A stretch of 17,807 nucleotides of DNA from CAYLJO01 sp964383905 (GCA_964383905.1 CAYLJO010000123.1:1-17807); one strand, 5' to 3'; positions 6,431-14,368 are shown, counted from the stretch's first letter. Translations and numbers: made by a program. The notes: generated from the letters alone by a model not told the origin.

Positions 6431-6655
6431 TTAACGGCCCGTGCTTGCACTAAGCGCTGAGTCACGCACTTTCTCCAGACTACCCATACTGCGATCATCA
6501 GCCTCGCCTCCCTCAAAGCTGAGATGGACTCGCGCGTACGACCCGTATTGATTGGAATGCCACGTGATATTGGCGACTGTGGTGGCCCCGCCCGCATGGC
6601 GGCCGCAGCGCACGCGAACATGGTCACCGACGATGATATTGTTTTGATTACTCAC
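6431..6655 (-). CDS. Small KOW-like protein
   Basis: 74 residues from GTG 6655. The segment IIVGDHVRVRCGRHAGGATTVANI has the pattern of a KOW/SH3-like strand-turn unit (G-D-x-V-x-V-x-x-G-x-x-x-G), as in ribosome- or RNA-associated small proteins. The next segment, SYARVHLSFEGGEADD, could complete a small barrel. The GTG overlaps the stop of the upstream membrane-peptide gene (GTGA), so translation is probably coupled. A 129-residue frame over the same bases is judged a shadow because it lacks these features. Fold assignment is tentative. Confidence 0.6.
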   Translation of the reverse strand: MSNQNNIIVGDHVRVRCGRHAGGATTVANITWHSNQYGSYARVHLSFEGGEADDRSMGSLEKVRDSALSASTGR

Positions 6656-6864
6656 CTCTTCCTACCTTTCATCTCACCCGTCCAAAGTAATATGGCCCCG
6701 AGGGCGAGCGCCCCAACGCCTACATCAAACAGGATGCCGCCCACACGTACGTCAATCGGCGGCGGCCCGCGCCACGCCAGGAGTATGTAAAATGAGGGCG
6801 CAGAAGTGGCGGTCTGCGGCCTTACGGTTTTCTACCGGCTTCGAATCGCCTTCATCAATCGCAT
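6652..6864 (-). pseudogene. Small single-helix membrane protein frame interrupted by an amber codon
   Basis: From ATG 6864 the frame reads MRLMKAIRSR, then TAG (6834-6832), then 59 further codons to TGA at 6654-6652. The distal part has a clear membrane helix, GILFDVGVGALALGAILLW, followed by the basic tail GEMKGRKR. Its stop overlaps the GTG of the next gene, as expected for a functional operon member. No good start lies after the amber: CTG 6780 and GTG 6744 are possible but lack a Shine-Dalgarno. It may be a recently broken gene, may restart internally, or may be read through. Only the helix and the overlap are firm. Confidence 0.45.
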
Positions 6865-6915
6865 CAGAGCGGCCAACCTTACCTCGCCAGCTTATTCCAT
6901 TGGAGCGCGCTCGCA

Positions 6916-7104
6916 TTACCCAAGCTTTCTGGCCGCCCTGGCTGCATTCTCTCCAGCTTCTCGTTCGAGTTGTAACTCTTTCATTCTCGCGTCAAGGGCC
7001 GCGAGCGCACGCTCGAGTATTTGACGGTGTGCCGGGTTAGTCGCTCGCTCTAACTGCTGTGCCGTAAGGGAGCGTGAAAGCCTCGTTGACTCAATCTTAG
7101 ACAT
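6916..7104 (-). CDS. Small helical protein of unknown function (62 residues)
   Basis: Not recognised. AAGGAG lies seven bases upstream of ATG 7104, one of the best ribosome binding sites in the window. The product is predicted to be almost wholly alpha-helical and charged: RSLTAQQLERATNPAHRQIL, then ALAALDARMKELQLEREAGE, consistent with a short helical hairpin or coiled coil. It heads the minus-strand run of tiny genes leading to clpP, with 51 bases to the next frame. Confidence 0.6.
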   Translation of the reverse strand: MSKIESTRLSRSLTAQQLERATNPAHRQILERALAALDARMKELQLEREAGENAARAARKLG

Positions 7105-7259
7105 TGGATACTCCTTGAGAATGTCTGCCGGGAGTCTGTTAGTTCGGGGGATAAGAGGGTTATGTCACCGCATGAGGCGATTAAGCCTAAGTTTCGGAGT
7201 CCGATCAGACCGCGCCCTCCGGTCAGGCTTTCATCACGTAGTTCTTGTGTTGACTCATG

Positions 7260-7518
7260 CTTACTTCTCGCGATTCGCCTCCCGGCTGCCTTCCCGCCGG
7301 CCAGCCTTAGCACTTCACCCGGTGGACAGTTAAGCCCGCGGCAGACCCTCTCCAAAGTTTCGAAGTTGATCCCTATATGCTTTGCCTTTCTTTAACCGCC
7401 ATAGCGTCGTGTGACTGACGCCGGTCTCTTTCGCCAGCCAGTAGAAAGACCGCCCGTGCTTTTCCAGCAAGCTTGTCAACTCGAACCCCCACCACGGCGT
7501 GTTCCCTTCCTCTGACAT
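7260..7518 (-). pseudogene. XRE/Cro-type HTH regulator, frameshifted paralogue of the 15036 gene
   Basis: From ATG 7518 (MSEEGNTPWWGF...) the frame encodes LLEKHGRSFYWLAKETGVSH and TTLWRLKKGKA, identical to the gene at 15036. An extra base at about 7371-7378 then shifts the frame, and the original frame ends at 7330. The correct continuation (GINFETLERVCRGLNCPPGE, then VLRLAGGK) follows in the next frame. The intact paralogue's stop is also lost, so the shifted frame runs on to 7050. The upstream AT-rich DNA is shared with the paralogue. A pseudogene is most likely; a truncated 60-residue HTH product is possible. Confidence 0.75.
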
Positions 7519-7544
7519 GTTAGTTAGACCTGCGCCCATCTTAT

Positions 7545-7612
7545 CACCAATGAAATATATTATCTATGTTATATATTTTATATTTGACATATATACTATA
7601 GTTAACATACTC
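7545..7612. promoter_or_regulatory. AT-rich control region shared with the second HTH gene; possible divergent promoter
   Basis: This 68-base stretch is over 75 percent A+T in an otherwise GC-rich window. Read on the minus strand it aligns with 14938-15000, upstream of the intact HTH paralogue: TATATGTCAAA, then an ATATAT tract, then AATATATTTC and TTG. On the plus strand TTGACA (7584-7589) with CATACT (7606-7611) at 16 bases could drive the gene at 7707. The sequence conservation is seen; promoter function is inferred. Confidence 0.5.
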
Positions 7613-7706
7613 TCTTAGAGAATCGGGTCCAGCCAACTCCCTTCTCAGCCCCTCTGGGATCATCCAGATCACCTGAAGCCAACGGCTCAACCACTAAGGG
7701 GCAAAG

Positions 7707-8048
7707 ATGTTCACACGCCACGTCATCCTGCGAATTAAGGCCGATTCCGCCGGCGAGTTTGCCCGCGTTGCCGAGGGCGAGGTCATCCCACTACTGAGCC
7801 GGCAGAAGGGGTTCCGTCATGAAAGCACCTTTATCACTCCGGAGCTATCGGAAGCCGTAGTCAACAGCTACTGGGACACCAAAGAGTACGCCGAGGCTTA
7901 CAACCGCGCGGGGTACCCGGAGGTGTTGAAGGCCCTGGCGAAAGTGGTGGAGGGGACGCCGGAGGTGCAGACCTTTGAGATTTCCAATCCGACGTTCCAC
8001 CGGATCACGGCAAAACGGCGTGAAGCAAATAGAAGCTCTAATTTTTAG
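7707..8048 (+). CDS. Dimeric alpha-beta barrel (ABM-like) protein
   Basis: 113 residues, ATG preceded by AAGGGGC with four-base spacing. The pattern is that of an antibiotic-biosynthesis-monooxygenase-like ferredoxin fold: a first strand FTRHVILRIKA, a helix SAGEFARVAEGEVIPLLSRQ, the loop KGFRHESTF, a strand EAVVNSYWDT with the typical E-x-Y-x-x-x-Y following (KEYAEAYNR), and a last strand VQTFEISNPTFH. These proteins are dimers; some are small monooxygenases or heme-degrading enzymes, many have no known substrate. There are no catalytic residues I can assign. It stands alone on the plus strand after an AT-rich promoter-like region. Confidence 0.75.
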   Translation: MFTRHVILRIKADSAGEFARVAEGEVIPLLSRQKGFRHESTFITPELSEAVVNSYWDTKEYAEAYNRAGYPEVLKALAKVVEGTPEVQTFEISNPTFHRITAKRREANRSSNF

Positions 8049-8142
8049 AAGAGCTGAGATGTCCGCCAAGTGTTCCCACGATTTGAATAAAGGTTATGGA
8101 CCGGGGTTCAGCAATTAAGGACCCCACGAGAGAGGTGTCGTG

Positions 8143-8376
8143 ATGGATTCGAATAGCCTGATGCTTCTGCCGGTCATGGTGGCGGTCGGCGGATTGGTCG
8201 TTACACTATTTTTCTACGGGGGACATTTTGTGCTCCGCCTCCTGGAAACACCGGACCGGGCCCATGCTCCGGGGTCCGGGCCAACGGTGACAGTCCGCCC
8301 CGATTCCAGTCCCGGCGCTTCGACGATGAGCCATGCCGATGCGGCAGGCCCACCACCGGGAGTACTTCGCGCCTGA
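8143..8376 (+). CDS. Small single-pass membrane protein, unknown function
   Basis: 77 residues from ATG 8143, chosen over the preceding GTG at 8140 because GAGAGG lies seven bases upstream. An N-terminal membrane helix (LMLLPVMVAVGGLVVTLFFY) is followed by a short amphipathic stretch and a proline-, glycine- and serine-rich, probably disordered cytoplasmic or periplasmic tail. No family recognised. A 7-bp inverted repeat, CTGACCT/AGGTCAG (8373-8397), begins at the stop codon but has no T-run. Confidence 0.6.
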   Translation: MDSNSLMLLPVMVAVGGLVVTLFFYGGHFVLRLLETPDRAHAPGSGPTVTVRPDSSPGASTMSHADAAGPPPGVLRA

Positions 8377-8491
8377 CCTTCCCATTAAAGAGGTCAGCCC
8401 CGTGCGCCTCGCATTGAGCTGAATCCGGCCCGGCGGGGCGAAAGGTGTCACAGGGTACTGCTGTCAGGCCCGCGCGACGAGGAGATGCGCA

Positions 8492-8797
8492 GTGAGCAGT
8501 ATGTATGCCATGCGACGAGCCAACGGCGACTGGTATGCCGTGGAGAAGAACGGGCATTTGCACGTGCCGGTCTTTCGCAGCCGGCGGGCAGCGTTGTGTG
8601 CACACTGGCGCGACGCGGGGATGATGCTCTTTAGGCCGGCGGTACTCGACGAGCGGGCGCTCCAAGAGCTCGCGCCTGTAGATGAAGCATGGGCCGTGAG
8701 CTTCTGGCTGGTGGATAGCCGCGGCGCGCGCCAGCCGACGGGCCATCCGTTAGAGCACGCGCAGCTTGCCCTGCTCGTGCGTGGACCCATCGAATAA
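8492..8797 (+). CDS. Conserved small protein of unknown function (101 residues)
   Basis: The start is GTG 8492, with AGGAG seven bases upstream. The sequence opens MYAMRRANGDWYAVEKNGHL and continues VPVFRSRRAALCAHWRDAGM, with a later segment EAWAVSFWLVDSRG and the end HAQLALLV. I recall similar proteins as hypothetical in Acidobacteriota, but know no function. It looks like a compact soluble alpha-beta protein with many aromatic residues; there is no signal peptide and a single cysteine. It is 49 bases from the truncated clpP copy and converges with it. Confidence 0.65.
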   Translation: MSSMYAMRRANGDWYAVEKNGHLHVPVFRSRRAALCAHWRDAGMMLFRPAVLDERALQELAPVDEAWAVSFWLVDSRGARQPTGHPLEHAQLALLVRGPIE

Positions 8798-8846
8798 CCG
8801 GCCGCGCCACATATTGGCTCTGATTCTGAGGGGATTTTGCCGGGGC

Positions 8847-9002
8847 TCAGAGAACGAGGAGTTGGGCGACGATCAGGTTGGCGACCTGGTCGTCGACCGG
8901 CGTGCCGATAAAGATGATGTTATCCTTGACCAGGCGGGAGAAGATGTCGAAGGCGCGTTCGCCGCGCGCGGTCTGCTCGACGACCATCGGGACTAAAGCC
9001 AT
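8847..9002 (-). pseudogene. Truncated clpP copy, 51 codons
   Basis: The minus strand from ATG 9002 gives the first 49 residues of ClpP exactly (MALVPMVVEQ ... IVAQLL), then Val-Leu and TGA. The catalytic Ser, His and Asp are all beyond the break, so no protease can be made. The Shine-Dalgarno and upstream DNA are intact, so the fragment may be transcribed and translated. It covers the axial loop and first helices of the ClpP subunit. The identity with 5350-5586 points to a recent duplication or an assembly artefact. Confidence 0.9.
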
Positions 9003-9092
9003 AAGACCTCCTCGCCATTGGGCTCTGACGTAAATATCTTAAGCACGACGGAGACCCTCCACATTGCTGACGTCACCCGCCTTAGGTTGAGG
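8856..9092 (-). repeat. 237-bp direct repeat, copy 2 (clpP 5' end and upstream region)
   Basis: Identical to 5350-5586 in the same orientation. The two copies bracket 3269 bases that contain the minus-strand small-gene run, the broken HTH gene and three plus-strand genes. Similarity stops abruptly inside clpP at 8856 and fades just past 9092. Confidence 0.95.
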
Positions 9093-9190
9093 CCGACATC
9101 TTCTTTCTCTGTTGGCACCTGAGATTTACGGCCGTGTCCACCGGTCTTTGTTCATGGCGTTGCCGGGATCGTCATCGATAGTCCTATTTA

Positions 9191-9433
9191 TCATTGACCC
9201 AAAGCGCGCGCCCAGCCAGTTCCCGCGCAAGTTAGGCACGGGTTGGCCACGTTACGCTTGCCACTGCCTGAACATTGATGACAATGTTCTGCCGGCTGGG
9301 TAACCATGACACGACCCTTTCCCCCGCATACCAGACACGATATAACATGGCCCGCAGAGATGGCCCACTCCCCTGTCCCCGCACACCACGCACATCTTTC
9401 CGCCGCGTAACTTCTCAGCTTTCGTCGGCTCAT
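9191..9433 (-). CDS. Stand-alone DnaJ-type zinc finger protein
   Basis: 80 residues with four regularly spaced CxxCxGxG motifs: CAWCAGTG (Cys14, 17), CLVCGGKG (33, 36), CHQCSGSG (51, 54) and CLTCAGTG (66, 69). This is the complete cysteine-rich domain of DnaJ/Hsp40, where motifs 1+4 and 2+3 each bind one zinc, but there is no J domain and no C-terminal substrate domain. Single-domain proteins of this kind are known; roles include chaperone help and thiol chemistry. The ATG overlaps the stop of the upstream 49-residue gene (ATGA), so the two are coupled. It reads toward the truncated clpP copy, 98 bases from that repeat. Confidence 0.85.
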   Translation of the reverse strand: MSRRKLRSYAAERCAWCAGTGEWAISAGHVISCLVCGGKGRVMVTQPAEHCHQCSGSGKRNVANPCLTCAGTGWARALGQ

Positions 9434-9579
9434 CTTTCACCATCTTTCAAAAGGTAGCGGTTCAGCAGACCGGCCAGGTGATAGACATCTTGGAGTCCGA
9501 CCGAGTGCACTTCAACCACCATGCGCCAGTTCGTTGCTGGGATCACCCCAATCCCGTCTGATCCATGAATGACATTCAT
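9430..9579 (-). CDS. 49-residue protein of unknown function, coupled to the zinc-finger gene
   Basis: ATG 9579 is preceded by AAGGA at five bases, and the stop overlaps the next gene's start. The product reads MNVIHGSDGIGVIPATNWRM, then VVEVHSVGLQDVYHLAGLLN and RYLLKDGER: a probable beta strand pair followed by an amphipathic helix. No family recognised. The good ribosome binding site and the ATGA overlap support it over the longer 85-residue frame on the same strand, which reads antisense-like sequence. Confidence 0.6.
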   Translation of the reverse strand: MNVIHGSDGIGVIPATNWRMVVEVHSVGLQDVYHLAGLLNRYLLKDGER

Positions 9580-9615
9580 CCTTTTCCTTATCCGCCATTT
9601 CCGGGGGCCTTTCCT

Positions 9616-9769
9616 CTACAGCACTCGCAACACCACCAGAATGACAACGATCAAGAGGACCAGTCCGAACCCGCCCTTCAGCAGCTTGTAGCCGCCTCCC
9701 CTCTGATAAGGCCAGAGCAGTATTCCGCCCGTCCCCATCAGCACTAAGAGAAGAATCAGCAGGCTTCAT
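9616..9769 (-). pseudogene. DUF3309-like two-helix membrane protein, start codon frameshifted
   Basis: One frame encodes SLLILLLVLMGTGGILLWPY, a GGGYK turn, and then GGFGLVLLIVVILVVLRVL before TAG at 9616. This is the pattern of DUF3309 proteins: hydrophobic helix, WPY, glycine-rich turn, second hydrophobic helix. These normally begin M-S-L-L. Here the ATG at 9769 is followed by one extra A, so ATG is out of frame and a stop directly precedes SLLI. The start would be correct if one of the two A bases (9765-9766) were removed. It is either a fresh frameshift, a sequencing error, or initiates internally at GTG/ATG within the first helix. Confidence 0.6.
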
Positions 9770-9852
9770 TTGGACACTTAACCCTCATTTCCAGCGGCTT
9801 TTTTTATTCATAGAGCCGCCGCCGTGATCCTCCCTCCCTGACCTCACCGCTA

Positions 9853-11547
<1,695 letters not shown>

Positions 11548-11607
11548 ACCGCCTTCCGTATTCTTCCCAACGATGGCCAATGTTCCACCTCTCACGCGAG
11601 CCGGCAT

Positions 11608-12031
11608 GAAGATCTCTGGAGGGCCACTCGCGCGTGGCGCCCTACCTGTTTCGCATCCCCGGAATCTCGTCCCGGTTGAGATCCGTTGTCGGCCGCCCCG
11701 GCGATTTCAGAACCCGGCTGAGACTGAAAGACTTGAAGCGCCCCCGGCAAAACCGTTTTATTGCCGGGGGCGCTTTATCTATTGACGCAATAGAGAAGGA
11801 GTTGCTGAAGACTATGATGCATTATTTCATGCCTCGGCTGCAAGGCTCAATCTACTGCCTGCCGCATTCTGACCCCTGATCCTCACTTAATACTTTTGAA
11901 AAATATCAAGCACGGGGAGGCTCTTACATAACTATTACAAACTCGGTCGAGCTAATTTGCTACGCTTGGGGTGGATGCCGATCACCACATGATGAGATGA
12001 TTAGCCAGGTAATCTCAGTCGAGGAGTTCGA
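11608..12031. other. Divergent intergenic region between rpoD and the desaturase
   Basis: The region holds the hairpin at 11736-11775, and the control signals for two divergent genes. Near the desaturase, TTGA-AAAATA-TCAA (about 11897-11910) is a small palindrome that could be an operator. No hexamer pair at standard spacing stands out for either gene. Confidence 0.4.
11736..11780 (+). terminator. Strong hairpin with T-rich tail upstream of rpoD
   Basis: A perfect 15-bp stem (11736-11750 with 11761-11775; core AGCGCCCCCGGCAA) and a ten-base loop are followed on the plus strand by TTTATCTATT. It looks like an intrinsic terminator for plus-strand transcription, yet the only plus-strand DNA before it is antisense to rpoD. 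On the minus strand the stem is followed by CAAGTCTTTC, a poor terminator tail. It may block antisense transcription, end an unseen small RNA, or fold within the rpoD leader. Confidence 0.6.
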
Positions 12032-12892
12032 ATGCGTAAAGCAATCATTGACGAAAGGGGCAAGGGCCCTAACTGGACCAATATCATGATCCTGTCGCTC
12101 TTTCATCTCGGCGCGGTGGCCGCGCCCTTTCTGTTTTCGTGGCCGGCGCTTGTCCTCGCCGCCTTCCTCTATTGGGTGAGCGGCGGTTTAGGGATCGGCA
12201 TGGGCTATCACCGACTGTTAACGCATCGTAGCTACAGGACGCCGAAGGCGGTGGAGTATCTCCTGACGCTCTGCGGCGCGCTCGCGCTGCAGGGTGGACC
12301 GATCGACTGGGTGGCGACGCATCGCATGCACCACGCCCACGTGGATGCGCCCGGCGACCCGCATAGCCCACGCGATGGCCGCTGGTGGTCACATATCGGT
12401 TGGATCGTCAGTGGCACGGCGCAGCGGCAGGAACAGTCAGTGCTCAACCGGTACGCCCCGGATTTGGCCAAGGACGGATTTCATCTCTGGCTGAACCGAC
12501 TCTACTGGTTGCCGATAGCCCTCCTCGCCCTCGTGCTGCTCGGCTTTGGAGGCTGGTCTTATCTGATGTGGGCCGTGTTCTTCCGCGTCACCGTCGAGCT
12601 GCATACCACGTGGTTGGTTAACTCGGCGACGCACCTGTGGGGGACGCGCCGGTTCGCGACGCGCGACGATTCACGCAACAGTATGTGGGTTGCGCTGCTG
12701 ACCTTTGGCGAAGGCTGGCACAATAATCATCACGCGCATCCGGCGGCCGCCCGCCATGGACTCACCTGGTACGAGATCGACGTCAACTGGTGGGGCATTC
12801 GCACATTACAACTGTTGGGGTTGGCAAGATCAATCAGGCCCGCCGGTGTGGCCGAGCCGGCGTCCGGGCCTGAGGCGCTTCGGGCGGCATAA
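12032..12892 (+). CDS. Fatty acid desaturase, acyl-CoA delta-9 type
   Basis: 286 residues; GAGGAG lies five bases before the ATG. The three histidine boxes of membrane di-iron desaturases are present: HRLLTH (60-65), HRMHHAH (97-103) and HNNHH (230-234), with the extra conserved NSATHLWG (197-204). Four hydrophobic segments (about 20-48, 50-60/78-90, 158-185) place the boxes on the cytoplasmic side. The enzyme inserts a cis double bond into acyl chains using oxygen and an electron donor, adjusting membrane fluidity, so the organism is probably aerobic or oxygen-tolerant. The length is typical of bacterial soluble-donor enzymes without a fused cytochrome b5. Delta-9 position is inferred from family similarity. 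Confidence 0.92.
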   Translation: MRKAIIDERGKGPNWTNIMILSLFHLGAVAAPFLFSWPALVLAAFLYWVSGGLGIGMGYHRLLTHRSYRTPKAVEYLLTLCGALALQGGPIDWVATHRMHHAHVDAPGDPHSPRDGRWWSHIGWIVSGTAQRQEQSVLNRYAPDLAKDGFHLWLNRLYWLPIALLALVLLGFGGWSYLMWAVFFRVTVELHTTWLVNSATHLWGTRRFATRDDSRNSMWVALLTFGEGWHNNHHAHPAAARHGLTWYEIDVNWWGIRTLQLLGLARSIRPAGVAEPASGPEALRAA

Positions 12893-13051
12893 AGACGCGA
12901 CACCGTGCCTCGAAAAGAGGGGACAAAGAGCAATTCGCGTTGATGGTATTCCTTCTTGCAACGAGGCCGCGGATGACGAACCATGCGGACGGGCACGTGC
13001 ATGGCCATTCTCTTGATCGTGGGGCCCTCGGACCTGATTATGGCCGGGGGG

Positions 13052-13369
13052 TTAATTATTGGTATCCGACGCCGAGGTCTGGTCCCCCCAACCTCCTTCC
13101 CTCATCCGTAGGTCGGCGACGTCCGTGACCACGATCGTCACCGTACAGTGTTCGACCCTCTCCACATTGGCCACCTCGCCGTACGAGAAATTCCGGCTCA
13201 CGACTTTGAAAGTCCTGTCCTCCCCCCCGTACCTGTAGACCACACTGTCGCCGACGTTGGGGATCAGCGCCGTGTCGCTGTTCTCAAAGCTGATCTCTTT
13301 ATCCCGTTGTTCATCGTCAGGCCGCGTCGAGATGTATGGCTTGTACTGAAATTCGATCAAATATCTCAC
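13052..13369 (-). CDS. Small beta-rich protein of unknown function (105 residues)
   Basis: The start is GTG 13369, with GAGGAGG six bases upstream; the TTG six codons earlier lies within that ribosome site and is rejected. The product begins VRYLIEFQYKPYISTRPDDE and continues with ALIPNVGDSVVYRYGGEDRT and FKVVSRNFSYGEVANVERVE, then HCTVTIVVTDV. The run of alternating hydrophobic strands around VGDSV...FKVVSR resembles small SH3-like or barrel domains, and the order (strand, VGD, strand) recalls the KOW-like product at 6431, but there is no alignable match. It has no signal peptide. The charged tail ends ASDTNN. Confidence 0.65.
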   Translation of the reverse strand: MRYLIEFQYKPYISTRPDDEQRDKEISFENSDTALIPNVGDSVVYRYGGEDRTFKVVSRNFSYGEVANVERVEHCTVTIVVTDVADLRMREGGWGDQTSASDTNN

Positions 13370-13396
13370 CCGGGACCTCCTCTTCAATCGCCCCCA

Positions 13397-13504
13397 TCAC
13401 CTCCGCACGCAGGCTGTGGGATCCATGAGCTTCACGCGCCTCGGACGGCCGCTCTGGTAGACGTCTCCTGTGATCGAAAGGTCTGGCGCACTCCGAAATC
13501 CCAC
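13397..13504 (-). CDS. Possible 35-residue small protein
   Basis: GTG 13504 opens a frame reading VGFRSAPDLSITGDVYQSGR, then PRRVKLMDPTACVRR, ending 27 bases before the next gene's start. A weak AAAGAGAG precedes it. The sequence looks protein-like (strand-turn-strand with a basic middle), and the position fits an operon with the 13052 gene. It is too short to be sure; an equally long frame overlaps it in another phase. Confidence 0.3.
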   Translation of the reverse strand: MGFRSAPDLSITGDVYQSGRPRRVKLMDPTACVRR

Positions 13505-13573
13505 CTCTCTTTACCCATGGAAGAGGGTGGCTGTGTTTCCCGGCTAATGGCAGAAAAGATCCATGACCCGCAT

Positions 13574-13840
13574 TTAACCTACGAAGGGTTTTTGTGCGGC
13601 ACCGCTCCTGGAGCGGGAGCGTGCCGTCCGGCCGGTGTCGGTTAAATCTCCGATGCGCCAGTAGGTGAGCCGCCCGTTCAAACGGATCTGACCCTCCCCG
13701 TCCGATTCATACGCGCGCATGCCATAATATTCCCAGGCCTCCGGTGTGTAGAGGGCATACCCGCCCCGGAAGACTGCATGCGCGATGAACTCTCTTCCGT
13801 CGGGAAGCCGGTAGACGCCGCGTTCTCTGAGCCCTGGCAT
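13574..13840 (-). CDS. 'RGVY...DTGRTA' family small protein, unknown function (second intact copy)
   Basis: 88 residues. Family blocks: LRERGVYRLPDGREFIA, RGGYALYTPEAWEYYG, YESDGEGQIRLNGRLTYWRI and GDLTDTGRTA. GGGGG lies three bases before the ATG. Compared with the copy at 5631 the core is alike but the end differs: after GRTA this one has a serine-arginine stretch (RSRSRSG) and ends AAQKPFVG, whereas the other ends AEEAAAGHGAP. No membrane segment or signal peptide. Function unknown. Confidence 0.7.
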   Translation of the reverse strand: MPGLRERGVYRLPDGREFIAHAVFRGGYALYTPEAWEYYGMRAYESDGEGQIRLNGRLTYWRIGDLTDTGRTARSRSRSGAAQKPFVG

Positions 13841-13913
13841 AATCCCCCTTTATTTGATCGATACGGTGAGCCGCAACACAGGATTGATCTCGGAATCGAT
13901 GCCCCCGGTTGCT

Positions 13914-14261
13914 TCACATGCGCCAGCCCAGCGCCCGTGCTCCTGCCCGGGAGCCGCGCCAGTGATGAAAGAGGTGCGACAGAATGCGCGCTAAGCCTTT
14001 CCGCCTCGCCAGTGATCGCGCGCAATGTTGGCATAAGAGGGAGCCCACCGGTGGCTCATCATACAGGCAGGGCATCGGTTTCCCGCTCGCATACGTCCCG
14101 CCTTCGTAAGGGATCAGCCCGATGTGTGCGCCGCACAAACTGGTGAGCGAAGCGCCTTTAACCTTGCCGCGCAGGCTGCTGTGGTAGGTGAACGCTATTT
14201 CCTTCGTCAGATGGTATTCGGTGCTCTGCCAGAACACTGCGAACTTTCCCGCTTCTCTCAT
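13914..14261 (-). CDS. Small cysteine-containing protein, possible zinc site
   Basis: 115 residues, ATG directly after GGCGCGGGG. Not recognised. The N-terminal half reads FAVFWQSTEYHLTKEIAFTY and HSSLRGKV. Cys43 and His46 (CGAH), Cys65 and a CxxC pair (Cys77, Cys80 in LLCQHCARS) could together bind zinc in a treble-clef-like arrangement. The C-terminus is strongly basic (ARSLARRKGLARILS; HHWRGSRAG) and may bind nucleic acid, or may be beyond the true domain. It lies 107 bases downstream of rpoZ on the same strand. Confidence 0.55.
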   Translation of the reverse strand: MREAGKFAVFWQSTEYHLTKEIAFTYHSSLRGKVKGASLTSLCGAHIGLIPYEGGTYASGKPMPCLYDEPPVGSLLCQHCARSLARRKGLARILSHLFHHWRGSRAGARALGWRM

Positions 14262-14368
14262 CCCCGCGCCGCTTTCAGTATCACTAACTTCTCTCTACCG
14301 TCCCGGGCCCCCTCTGTTTCTCCTCGATCGGGCCGCGGCGGGCAGTTTAAACCCTGACCCCCTTGGCC

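Noticed and set aside
6238..6627. 129-codon minus-strand frame
   Set aside because: It covers the coupled KOW-like and 100-residue genes in another phase, has no ribosome site and no protein-like pattern.
8201..8746. 181-codon minus-strand frame opposite the 8143 and 8492 genes
   Set aside because: Both plus-strand genes have good ribosome sites and protein-like sequence, so this frame is a shadow.
9512..9769. 85-codon minus-strand frame starting at ATG 9769
   Set aside because: It reads the DUF3309-like helices out of frame and gives polar sequence; the membrane frame and the 49-residue gene are better supported.
12730..13008. 92-codon minus-strand frame over the desaturase 3' end
   Set aside because: It is antisense to the conserved third histidine box of the desaturase and has no start signals.
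12983..13111. 42-residue plus-strand frame with a hydrophobic centre (MAILLIVGPSDLIMAGGLII)
   Set aside because: It has a poor ribosome site, overlaps the converging 13052 gene by 60 bases and has no recognised relatives; kept only as a note.
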